From contig JAHEGL010000137.1 of assembly GCA_024645145.1 (NCBI GenBank), positions 1-10,613 of the forward strand: a stretch of DNA of 10,613 nucleotides. The letters are read 5' to 3'. Below, one piece after another: positions 1-6,257 of this stretch (within the stretch, counting starts at the first letter, position 1; the number at the start of each line of letters is the position of its first letter). The DNA comes from Planktotalea sp. Its GTDB lineage: Bacteria; Pseudomonadota; Alphaproteobacteria; Rhodobacterales; Rhodobacteraceae. Under the pieces are notes generated by a model. That model searched no databases. It saw nothing but the letters and a program-made list of their open reading frames with translations, and was not told the origin of the DNA. The position numbers and the translations under genes were made by a program.

Positions 1-815
1 TTTGCCATAGGCTTGCCGAGGGTGACGATGTCAGGGGTTACGCCCATTTTTTCATGCGCCCACATGTGTGTACCGACACGTCCAAAGCCTGATTGCACCT
101 CGTCACAGATCAACAAGCCACCTGCCTTGCGCACAACATCAGATACGGGTTTGAGCCAGCCATCCGTGTTATCTGGGAAACCTTCGTTCAGGAAATAAGG
201 GCAGATTAGTAACGCTGCGAAACCTGTGCCTGATGTTTCGTGTTCAGCGATCTGTTGGGCCACGTTGTTTGCAAAAATTGTACCGTCAGGATCGTAGGCG
301 CGGTAGCTATCAGGGGCATCGACAAAGCGAAAATACTGCTCAAGACCGAAGCCGACTGTAGGGACATTGCTTTGGCTGAGTTGGCTCACAAGGGATGTGT
401 TGCCATGATAGGTTGCATCGGTTGTGATGATGCCGCGCTTACCTGTTAGGGCTTCGGCCATGCGCAAGGCGATGTCGTTGGCTTCAGAACCTGTACAAGT
501 CACTATTGCGCTGTTTAGAGACTGATTCATCGTCGCTGTTAGACGTTCGATGTAGTCAAGGATGCCATCGTGCAGATAGCGTGTATGGGTGTTGAGCGTG
601 CTGGCTTGGCGATGGATCGCGTCCACGACGCGTTGATTGCAATGACCGACGTGGGGGACGTTGTTGTAGCAATCAAGGTATTTGCGTCCGTCTGCATCCC
701 AGAGCCAGACGCCTTCACCTTTCACGAAATGAACGGGGTCATCGTAAAAGGTTGCAACGTTCGGGCCCATAAGGCGGGCCCGATCTTTGATGAGTTGATC
801 TTTGAAGCGTGTCAC
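1..815 (-). CDS. Class III PLP-dependent aminotransferase, ETNPPL/AGXT2L-like (partial, C-terminus outside window)
   Basis: Reading the minus strand from a GTG at 813-815 gives 271 uninterrupted codons before the left edge, so the C-terminal third is missing. The N-terminal region has LDCYNNVPHVGH and LNTHTRYLHD, patterns I associate with the ethanolamine-phosphate phospho-lyase/alanine-glyoxylate-2-like branch of class III aminotransferases. The PLP-binding aspartate lies in LLICDEVQSGFGR, and the Schiff-base lysine is probably K268 in VTLGKPMA, almost at the edge. The GTG overlaps the TGA of the upstream aminotransferase as GTGA, which implies translational coupling. A later ATG (codon 16) is possible but loses the coupling. 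No N-terminal kinase domain precedes it, unlike some fused relatives. Class III enzymes transfer or eliminate amino groups from omega-amines or amino acids. The substrate cannot be read from the sequence; a lyase instead of a transaminase is possible. Gene assignment is firm, substrate unknown. Confidence 0.87.
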   Translation of the reverse strand, partial: MTRFKDQLIKDRARLMGPNVATFYDDPVHFVKGEGVWLWDADGRKYLDCYNNVPHVGHCNQRVVDAIHRQASTLNTHTRYLHDGILDYIERLTATMNQSLNSAIVTCTGSEANDIALRMAEALTGKRGIITTDATYHGNTSLVSQLSQSNVPTVGFGLEQYFRFVDAPDSYRAYDPDGTIFANNVAQQIAEHETSGTGFAALLICPYFLNEGFPDNTDGWLKPVSDVVRKAGGLLICDEVQSGFGRVGTHMWAHEKMGVTPDIVTLGKPMA

Positions 816-2158
816 GCTGCTTTAAAGCCCGCTTCGATGCCATTAAGAAGCGTTTGTGCATCTGCTTCGCTTAGCACCAATGAGGGCGAAAGGATCAAGT
901 TAGGGCCTGATACGCGCACCATTGCACCGTTGTCATAGGCCGTATCTTGGACGACTTGTGCACGGCCTGCATCGACCGGCTTTTTAGTGGCACGGTCTGA
1001 AACCATTTCGATTGCGGTCATCAGGCCATGGCCGCCACGCACATCCCCGATGATGTCGTATTTCTCTTTAAGAGCGAGGCAGCCCTCATAGAGCTGCGTG
1101 CCACGTGCAGCGGCGTTTTCGATGACGTTCAAACGTTTGGTTTCTGTAAGACAGGCAAGCGCGGCGGCGGCACCAACGGGGTGACCGGAGTATGTATAAC
1201 CGTGACCGATTTTAGCGTTTGGATTGTCCTCGAATGTTTTGACCATCCGCTCACCGAGCATGACGGCGCCGAAAGGAAAGTAGCCATTGGTGATCGCCTT
1301 GGCAGTGGCCATCATGTCAGGCTTGATCCCCCAAAGACGCGCGCCGGACCATGCGCCCGTCCGACCGTATGCGGTGATGACTTCATCGGTGATCAACAGG
1401 ATGCCATTGCGGTTGCAGATCTCTTGTACCATCGGCGCGAAAGACTTGTGTGGCGGGATAACCCCGCCTGCGCCAAGGATGGGTTCCATGATCATCGCGG
1501 CGATGGTGTTAGCGCCTTGGAATGCGATTTCATCCTCAAGCGCCTGCGCGCAGAGCTGAGCGAGCTTTTCAGGATCGGTTTCATTGAAAGGATTGCGATA
1601 TGTGTAGGGGGCCGGAATGTGGAAACAGCCGGGCAAGAGCGGTTCATACGCGGTGCGGAAGTTCGCGTTGCCGTTGACCGATGCGCCGCCCATGTGGGTG
1701 CCGTGATAGCCTTTCTTGAGGCTCAGAAACTTGGTGCGCCCATGTTCGCCGCGCAGTTTGTGGTACTGCCGTGCGAGGCGCAGAGCTGTTTCAACGGAAT
1801 CGGACCCACCTGAGGTAAAGAATGCGCGGCTCAACCCGTCGGGCGCGAAAAATTCACTAAGCTCGTAGGCCAGTTCGATGGCCACATCATTGGTCGTGCC
1901 GCGAAACGTTGAATAGTAGGGTAGGGTGTCAAGCTGCGCTGCCATCGCGTCTTTGATGGGCTGGCAAGAGTAACCAAGGTTAACGTTCCACAGACCACCG
2001 ACGCCATCGACAACGCTGTGACCGTCGATATCTGTGATGCTGACGCCGTCTGCGCCCGTGATAATCTTGGGTGGATTTTCAGCGCTGTCCTGTGGGGAGG
2101 TCATAGGGTGCCACATCTGGCGCGCGTTGTTCTCTTTCAAAAAGTTGGAGTCTTTCAT
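812..2158 (-). CDS. Class III omega-aminotransferase (pyruvate-dependent omega-amine type)
   Basis: This 448-residue protein is full length for the omega-amino acid/amine:pyruvate transaminase group. Visible landmarks are GLWNVNLGY (residues 55-63, with the tryptophan typical of omega-transaminases), FTSGGSDSVETA for PLP phosphate binding (114-125), KKGYHG with the ring-stacking tyrosine Y151, the PLP aspartate D258 in LLITDEV, the Schiff-base lysine K287 in TAKAITNG, and a C-terminal arginine (R374) in GDVRGGHG. I chose the ATG at 2156-2158 because the protein then begins at the usual family N-terminus, MKDSNFLKENNARQMWHPM. An in-frame ATG at 2236 would add 26 unrelated residues and run into the intergenic palindrome. 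The family moves the amino group of a primary amine (putrescine, beta-alanine, arylethylamines) to pyruvate, leaving an aldehyde. The divergent aldehyde dehydrogenase is the natural next enzyme. Putrescine/GABA-type amines are the conservative substrate; tyramine or dopamine is inferred from the hpa context. Confidence 0.93.
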   Translation of the reverse strand: MKDSNFLKENNARQMWHPMTSPQDSAENPPKIITGADGVSITDIDGHSVVDGVGGLWNVNLGYSCQPIKDAMAAQLDTLPYYSTFRGTTNDVAIELAYELSEFFAPDGLSRAFFTSGGSDSVETALRLARQYHKLRGEHGRTKFLSLKKGYHGTHMGGASVNGNANFRTAYEPLLPGCFHIPAPYTYRNPFNETDPEKLAQLCAQALEDEIAFQGANTIAAMIMEPILGAGGVIPPHKSFAPMVQEICNRNGILLITDEVITAYGRTGAWSGARLWGIKPDMMATAKAITNGYFPFGAVMLGERMVKTFEDNPNAKIGHGYTYSGHPVGAAAALACLTETKRLNVIENAAARGTQLYEGCLALKEKYDIIGDVRGGHGLMTAIEMVSDRATKKPVDAGRAQVVQDTAYDNGAMVRVSGPNLILSPSLVLSEADAQTLLNGIEAGFKAA

Positions 2159-2191
2159 GGTACGGTGTCCAATATGTGGGGTGTTTTTCAA

Positions 2192-2220
2192 ATTTTGACA
2201 GAGTACGTCAGTTAGGACAA
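2192..2220 (-). promoter_or_regulatory. Possible promoter for the two aminotransferases
   Basis: On the minus strand, TTGTCC (plus positions 2215-2220) and CAAAAT (2192-2197) each match four of six bases of the sigma-70 -35 and -10 boxes, with 17 bp between them. This would start transcription about 25-30 bases before the ATG at 2158 and would place the inverted repeat at 2235-2257 just upstream of the -35 box, where an activator could bind. Matches of this quality occur by chance, so this is tentative. Confidence 0.25.
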
Positions 2221-2234
2221 TATGTTTTTGAACC

Positions 2235-2257
2235 ATCGGTTCTATATGTGAACCGAT
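2235..2257. promoter_or_regulatory. Perfect 8+8 bp inverted repeat, candidate operator of the divergent aminotransferase/aldehyde dehydrogenase genes
   Basis: ATCGGTTC (2235-2242) and GAACCGAT (2250-2257) are exact reverse complements separated by a 7-base AT-rich spacer. Two more GAACC half-sites flank it, at 2230-2234 and 2273-2277. The first of these also pairs with GGTTC at 2238-2242 across a 3-base spacer. The site sits in the 177-base gap between divergent genes, which is typical for a dimeric regulator controlling both. No regulator gene adjoins these two transcription units apart from hpaR, whose own putative operator looks different. The binding protein is unknown. Confidence 0.6.
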
Positions 2258-2270
2258 TTCGAATTAGCTG

Positions 2271-2302
2271 TTGAACCTTAGGCATGTTCGGCGGTCTATA
2301 AG
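2271..2302 (+). promoter_or_regulatory. Possible promoter of the aldehyde dehydrogenase gene
   Basis: TTGAAC (2271-2276) resembles a -35 box, and TCTATA/TATAAG (2295-2302) lies 18-20 bp downstream as a -10 candidate. The -35 box overlaps the last GAACC half-site at 2273-2277, so a protein bound there would compete with RNA polymerase. The spacing is slightly long, and this is a visual match only. Confidence 0.3.
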
Positions 2303-2335
2303 CTAAATGGGCAAAGCTCGGCCAAGGGGAAAAAG

Positions 2336-3820
2336 ATGGATCAGACCAAGATTGACGCATTGCGCGCACAACCAGTTGCGACGCGCACGCATATCATCAA
2401 CGGCAAACACGTGCCTGCGTCTGATGGGAGTCTGATGGATATTCTATCCCCTATTGATGGGCAGGTGTTGACGCAAACGGCCAAAGGCACCGTGCAAGAT
2501 ATGAACGCTGCGATCAAAGCGGCGCGCGACGCTTTTGAGGACAAGCGATGGGCTGGCCAAGCGCCTGCTGCGCGTAAAAAGGTTTTGATGAAATGGGCTG
2601 ATTTGATCGAAGCGCATGCGTTGGAGCTGGCCGTATTGGGCGTGCGCGACAATGGCACAGAAATTAACATGGCGATCAAAGCAGAGCCGGGCAGTGCCGC
2701 TGGTACGATCCGCTATTATGCGGAAGCTTTGGACAAGATTTATGGTGAGATCGCGGCCACGCCATCTGACATTTTAGGAATGATCCATAAGGAGCCTGTT
2801 GGCGTTGTTGGTGCGATTATTCCTTGGAACTTCCCGATGATGATCGGTGCTTGGAAGCTGGGACCTGCGCTGGCGATGGGCAATTCTGTTGTCTTGAAAC
2901 CATCTGAAACTGCATCTTTGTCGCTGATGCGCATGGTGGAGCTGGCGCATGCGGCGGGATTGCCTGATGGCGTGTTGAACGCAGTGACGGGTGAGGGCGC
3001 AGTTGTCGGCGAAGCGATGGGTTTGTCGATGGATGTTGATGTGTTGGTCTTTACCGGATCGGGGGGCACGGGTCGTCGTTTGATGGAATATGCTGCGCGT
3101 TCTAACATGAAGCGGGTCTATCTGGAGCTGGGCGGGAAATCCCCAAACGTGATTTTTGCCGATGCGCCGAATTTAGCGGAGGCTGCGCAGGTCGCCGCTG
3201 GTGGAATTTTTCGCAATTCCGGACAGGTCTGTGTGGCTGGATCCCGGCTTTTGGTGGAAGCGTCTATTCACGACGCGTTTGTCGCTGAGGTCGCGAAGGC
3301 AAGCAGTGCAATGAAAGTTGGGGATCCGTTGGATTTGGGAACCGCGATTGGGGCTGTGAATTCGGAAATTCAGCTTAAGCAAAACCTTGAGTTTGTTGAA
3401 ACAGCGCGCGCTGAGGGCGGTGATGTTGTTTTAGGCGGCAGTCGTATTTTGCAAGAGACGGGGGGCTATTATATGGCACCGACGATTGTGACTGGGGTAA
3501 CAGCAGAAGCGACGTTGACCCAAAAAGAAGTGTTTGGACCTGTGCTGGGTGTCACTGCTTTCGATAGCGAAGAAGGGGCGGTGAGATTGGCCAACGCAAC
3601 TGTATACGGGCTTGCGGGTGCTGTTTGGACGTCGAACCTAAGCCGTGCACATCGTATGGTGCGCGAGATCAAAACAGGCGTGATGCATGTGAATACATAC
3701 GGCGGTGCAGATGGGACTGTGCCGCTGGGCGGCGTGGGGCAATCGGGCAATGGCAGCGATAAATCGCTTCATGCGATTGAGAAGTACATCAACCTTAAGA
3801 CCGCTTGGATCAAGCTTTAG
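2336..3820 (+). CDS. NAD(P)-dependent aldehyde dehydrogenase, PuuC-like
   Basis: This 494-residue protein has the full aldehyde dehydrogenase fold and all catalytic positions: N165 in IPWNFP, the cofactor-binding lysine K188 in LKPSE, the general base E264 in LELGGKS, the nucleophile C299 in NSGQVCV, and E398 in KEVFGP. The ending, KSLHAIEKYINLKTAWIKL, resembles the C-terminus of gamma-glutamyl-gamma-aminobutyraldehyde dehydrogenase PuuC and related broad-range enzymes. The ATG is preceded by a strong ribosome site, AAGGGGA, at 2324-2330. It oxidises an aldehyde to the acid in the cytoplasm. Divergent transcription from an omega-aminotransferase suggests it takes the aldehyde made by that enzyme. 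In this setting 4-hydroxyphenylacetaldehyde or 3,4-dihydroxyphenylacetaldehyde is an attractive substrate, and succinic semialdehyde released by HpaI is another. The exact substrate is not visible. Its last 11 bases overlap the end of hpaR tail to tail. Confidence 0.93.
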   Translation: MDQTKIDALRAQPVATRTHIINGKHVPASDGSLMDILSPIDGQVLTQTAKGTVQDMNAAIKAARDAFEDKRWAGQAPAARKKVLMKWADLIEAHALELAVLGVRDNGTEINMAIKAEPGSAAGTIRYYAEALDKIYGEIAATPSDILGMIHKEPVGVVGAIIPWNFPMMIGAWKLGPALAMGNSVVLKPSETASLSLMRMVELAHAAGLPDGVLNAVTGEGAVVGEAMGLSMDVDVLVFTGSGGTGRRLMEYAARSNMKRVYLELGGKSPNVIFADAPNLAEAAQVAAGGIFRNSGQVCVAGSRLLVEASIHDAFVAEVAKASSAMKVGDPLDLGTAIGAVNSEIQLKQNLEFVETARAEGGDVVLGGSRILQETGGYYMAPTIVTGVTAEATLTQKEVFGPVLGVTAFDSEEGAVRLANATVYGLAGAVWTSNLSRAHRMVREIKTGVMHVNTYGGADGTVPLGGVGQSGNGSDKSLHAIEKYINLKTAWIKL

Positions 3821-4256
3821 AAGGCTTGCTTCCAGGGTCTAACTGTTCGAGCAAATCGAGCAGTGTTTCATAGTTTTCATCGCCTAAAGTTTTGCGAAAC
3901 TCAGCAACGATCTGCGCTGCTGGCTCGGCATATTCATCGATTATTTTCTGGCCCTTGTCAGTGATTTTGATGAACTGTCGCCGCCTGTCTACGCTATCTC
4001 GTGTTTGGGTAATGAGCCCTTTGCTGCGCATGGTTGTTGCGATGCGCGTCAGGCTTGGGAAGAGCAGGGAAGCGCGACTGGCCAATGTTGAAGTGTCCAG
4101 TGCGCCAAATTCACTTAGCACGCGCAGAACGCGCCATTGTTGTTCCGTGATGCCGGTTTCTGCGAGCATTTCGCGAATCGGTGACATTGCGCCTTCGCGG
4201 GCGCGGATGAGCGCGATCGGAAGAGAACGCGAGGTGCTGGGCAATTGAGATGACAT
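3810..4256 (-). CDS. hpaR: HpaR, MarR-family repressor of the homoprotocatechuate operon
   Basis: This is a 148-residue MarR-type winged helix protein. The N-terminal LPIALIRAREGAMSPIREML and TEQQWRVLRVL (38-48) closely follow E. coli HpaR as I remember it. Residues about 62-79 (SLLFPSLTRIATTM) form the recognition-helix region, and TRDSVDRRRQFIKIT (85-99) is the wing. I chose the ATG at 4254-4256: it has AGGCG upstream and begins at the family N-terminus, whereas the in-frame ATG at 4361 would overlap divergent hpaF and its promoter. HpaR homologues repress the hpa ring-cleavage genes and are relieved by aromatic acids such as 4-hydroxyphenylacetate or homoprotocatechuate. Position opposite hpaF is the expected one. 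The palindromes in the shared gap are the likely operators. Its 3' end overlaps the convergent aldehyde dehydrogenase gene by 11 bases, leaving no room for a dedicated terminator. Confidence 0.92.
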   Translation of the reverse strand: MSSQLPSTSRSLPIALIRAREGAMSPIREMLAETGITEQQWRVLRVLSEFGALDTSTLASRASLLFPSLTRIATTMRSKGLITQTRDSVDRRRQFIKITDKGQKIIDEYAEPAAQIVAEFRKTLGDENYETLLDLLEQLDPGSKPSKA

Positions 4257-4301
4257 AACACGCCTGTTTTGCACGAAGGTTTCGAAGCTGCCAAGTGATG
4301 C

Positions 4302-4329
4302 TTGACAAAGGTGCCTCAGTTTAATTAAT
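4302..4329 (+). promoter_or_regulatory. Putative promoter of the hpaF operon
   Basis: TTGACA at 4302-4307 is a perfect -35 consensus. ATTAAT at 4324-4329, 16 bp downstream, matches four of six bases of the -10 consensus. Transcription would start near 4336-4340, just before the hpaF ribosome site. The -10 region overlaps the first TTAA palindrome, consistent with repression by HpaR. Seen by eye, not tested. Confidence 0.5.
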
Positions 4330-4351
4330 TTAGCAATATTTAACATGTTAA
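4321..4351. promoter_or_regulatory. Paired TTAA palindromes, candidate HpaR operators
   Basis: TTAATTAA (4321-4328) and TTAACATGTTAA (4340-4351) are both perfect palindromes with TTAA ends. Their centres lie 21 bp apart, two helical turns, so two dimers could bind the same DNA face. The first covers the -10 region and the second the likely transcription start and the edge of the ribosome site. AT-rich palindromes at this position are typical MarR-family operators. HpaR as the ligand is inferred from adjacency. Confidence 0.5.
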
Positions 4352-4354
4352 GGA
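4350..4354 (+). promoter_or_regulatory. hpaF: Ribosome binding site that fixes the hpaF start
   Basis: AAGGA lies five bases before the ATG at 4360. An in-frame ATG at 4345 lies upstream of this site and within the palindrome, so it is not the start. Confidence 0.75.
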
Positions 4355-4359
4355 ATATC

Positions 4360-4749
4360 ATGCCACATTTTCACATCGAATATTCGGCGAACCTTGAAGA
4401 GGTGGTAGATGTTGGCGCGCTGTGCGAAGCTATTCGCGCTGAAGCGGTGCAGATTGATGCGTTTCCTTTGGCAGGTGTGCGTGTACGCGCTACGCGTGTT
4501 GACCACTATGCAATTGCCGATGGTAACGCCAAGCACGGGTTTATCGATCTTTCGATCCGCCTGCGCGAAGGGCGTTCGCAGGATGTAAAGTCAGATAGCA
4601 TCACGCGCATTTTCGCGACGCTCAAGAGCTTTATGTCAGAAGCCTTGGGCACGCATTCCATAGCACTTTCTGCAGAGATACGTGACATTGATGCGTCTTT
4701 GTCCCCGAAATTTGGCACGATTAGAGATCATTTGGAGACCCCTTCATGA
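4360..4749 (+). CDS. hpaF: HpaF, 5-carboxymethyl-2-hydroxymuconate delta-isomerase
   Basis: This small 129-residue enzyme of the tautomerase superfamily converts 5-carboxymethyl-2-hydroxymuconate to its 2-oxo-3-ene isomer (OPET), the substrate for HpaG. The family uses the N-terminal proline exposed after methionine removal as catalytic base. Starting at 4360 gives MPHFHIEYS, placing that proline second, so biochemistry and the ribosome site agree on this start. FPLAGVR (35-41) and GRS (71-73) carry R41 and R72, which line up with arginines 40 and 71 of the mature E. coli enzyme. Length agrees with the E. coli protein (about 126 residues). It is the first gene of the operon, divergent from hpaR, and its TGA overlaps the hpaE ATG as ATGA. 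Confidence 0.92.
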   Translation: MPHFHIEYSANLEEVVDVGALCEAIRAEAVQIDAFPLAGVRVRATRVDHYAIADGNAKHGFIDLSIRLREGRSQDVKSDSITRIFATLKSFMSEALGTHSIALSAEIRDIDASLSPKFGTIRDHLETPS

Positions 4750-6257
4750 GCAGCCTTGATGACAATATTGCAAAGCTGAACGGCTTTTTAGAGCGTTTTA
4801 AAAGCGGTGGCATTCAGAACCGGATTGCTGGGCAGGATGTTGCTGGTTCCGGCGGCGTCTTTCAGGCGCATTCACCTGTGGATAAGTCGCTGATTTGCGA
4901 TGTCGCACATGGGACAGCAGAAGATATCGATGCGGCGGCAAACGCGGCGTCTGATGCATTTGCAGAGTGGCGCGATATGCCTGCGCTTCAGCGTAAGAAG
5001 ATCTTGATCAAGGTCGCGGAAGGGATCGAGGCGCGCGCAGAAGAGATTGCTTTGTGCGAATGCTGGGACACTGGCCAAGCGTTGAAATTCATGTCCAAAG
5101 CGGCGCTGCGCGGGGCTGAAAACTTCCGCTATTTCGCGGATCAGGTTGTGCAAGCGCGCGATGGACAGCATTTGCAATCTCCAACGCTGATGAATGTCAC
5201 CATGCGCAAGCCGATTGGCCCGGTTGGGGTGATCACCCCTTGGAATACGCCATTCATGCTCTCTACTTGGAAGATTGCGCCAGCGCTCGCTGCGGGTTGT
5301 ACTGTGGTTCATAAGCCCGCCGAAGCATCGCCGCTGACAGCGCGTCTTTTGGTTGAGATCGCTGAAGAGGCAGGTTTGCCACCCGGTGTTCTGAACACTG
5401 TGAATGGATTTGGTGAGGGCGCGGGTAAAGCGCTGTGTGAACATCCCAAGATCAAGGCGATTGCCTTTGTGGGCGAAAGTTCGACAGGTTCGCTGATCAC
5501 CAAGCAAGGCGCGGATACATTGAAGCGCAATCACTTGGAGCTGGGCGGCAAGAACCCTGTGATTGTCTTTGATGATGCGGATCTTGAGCGCGCTTTGGAT
5601 GCTGTCATTTTCATGATCTATTCGATTAATGGCGAGCGTTGCACATCGTCTTCACGGCTTTTGGTTCAGGATACAATTCGCGAAGAGTTTGAGGCGAAAC
5701 TGGTCGAGCGTGTGAACAACATCAAAGTTGGTCATCCACTGGATCCTGCGACTGAAATTGGCCCGCTTGTGACGGAAGAACACTTCAACAAGGTGACCAG
5801 CTATTTCGACATCGCGAAAGCGGATGGTGCAAAGGTCGCTGCTGGCGGCGAGGTTGTTGGCGATGAGGGGTATTTTGTGCGTCCAACGCTTTTCACCAAT
5901 GCAAACAACGATATGCGGATCGCTCAGGAAGAGATTTTTGGCCCTGTGCTCACGTCGATCCCGTTCACCACTGAGGAAGAGGCGCTGCAAATCGCGAATG
6001 ACACAAACTACGGTTTGACCGGGTATGTGTGGACCAATGATCTAACGCGCGCGCTGCGCTTTACCGAGGCGTTAGAGGCAGGCATGATCTGGGTGAATTC
6101 CGAGAATGTGCGTCACCTGCCCACGCCGTTTGGCGGGGTCAAAGCCAGCGGTATCGGCCGCGATGGCGGCGACTGGTCTTTCGAATTCTACATGGAGCAA
6201 AAGCACATCGGCTTTGCGACAGGTCAACATAAAATCACTAAACTAGGAGCGCTCTGA
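4746..6257 (+). CDS. hpaE: HpaE, 5-carboxymethyl-2-hydroxymuconate semialdehyde dehydrogenase
   Basis: This 503-residue aldehyde dehydrogenase oxidises the ring-cleavage product 5-carboxymethyl-2-hydroxymuconate semialdehyde to the dicarboxylate with NAD. Catalytic positions are N167 in TPWNTP, K190 in VHKPAE, E265 in LELGGKN, C299 in NGERCTSSSR and E396 in EEIFGP. The NGERCT nucleophile motif, with Glu-Arg before Cys and Thr after, is characteristic of the HpaE/hydroxymuconic semialdehyde branch and differs from the GQVCV of the other dehydrogenase in this window. An N-terminal extension of about 25 residues precedes the NAD-binding domain, as usual for HpaE. Its ATG overlaps the hpaF stop by four bases, and its TGA shares one base with the hpaD ATG, so the first three genes are probably translated as a coupled set. 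Confidence 0.95.
   Translation: MSSLDDNIAKLNGFLERFKSGGIQNRIAGQDVAGSGGVFQAHSPVDKSLICDVAHGTAEDIDAAANAASDAFAEWRDMPALQRKKILIKVAEGIEARAEEIALCECWDTGQALKFMSKAALRGAENFRYFADQVVQARDGQHLQSPTLMNVTMRKPIGPVGVITPWNTPFMLSTWKIAPALAAGCTVVHKPAEASPLTARLLVEIAEEAGLPPGVLNTVNGFGEGAGKALCEHPKIKAIAFVGESSTGSLITKQGADTLKRNHLELGGKNPVIVFDDADLERALDAVIFMIYSINGERCTSSSRLLVQDTIREEFEAKLVERVNNIKVGHPLDPATEIGPLVTEEHFNKVTSYFDIAKADGAKVAAGGEVVGDEGYFVRPTLFTNANNDMRIAQEEIFGPVLTSIPFTTEEEALQIANDTNYGLTGYVWTNDLTRALRFTEALEAGMIWVNSENVRHLPTPFGGVKASGIGRDGGDWSFEFYMEQKHIGFATGQHKITKLGAL

Noticed and set aside
1028..1813. 261-codon plus-strand open frame opposite the first aminotransferase
   Set aside because: The minus strand has all class III aminotransferase motifs across the same bases; the plus frame shows none.
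2159..2236. N-terminally extended omega-aminotransferase starting at 2236
   Set aside because: The added 26 residues do not resemble the family start, and this start sits in the inverted repeat; leaderless or extended translation cannot be fully excluded.
3811..3828. Short hairpin CAAGC/GCTTG at the convergent gene ends as a terminator
   Set aside because: Only a five-base stem, not GC-rich, and no following T tract on either strand.
4257..4361. N-terminally extended hpaR starting at 4361
   Set aside because: The extra 35 residues are not part of the MarR fold and would overlap hpaF and its promoter; the ATG at 4256 has its own ribosome site.
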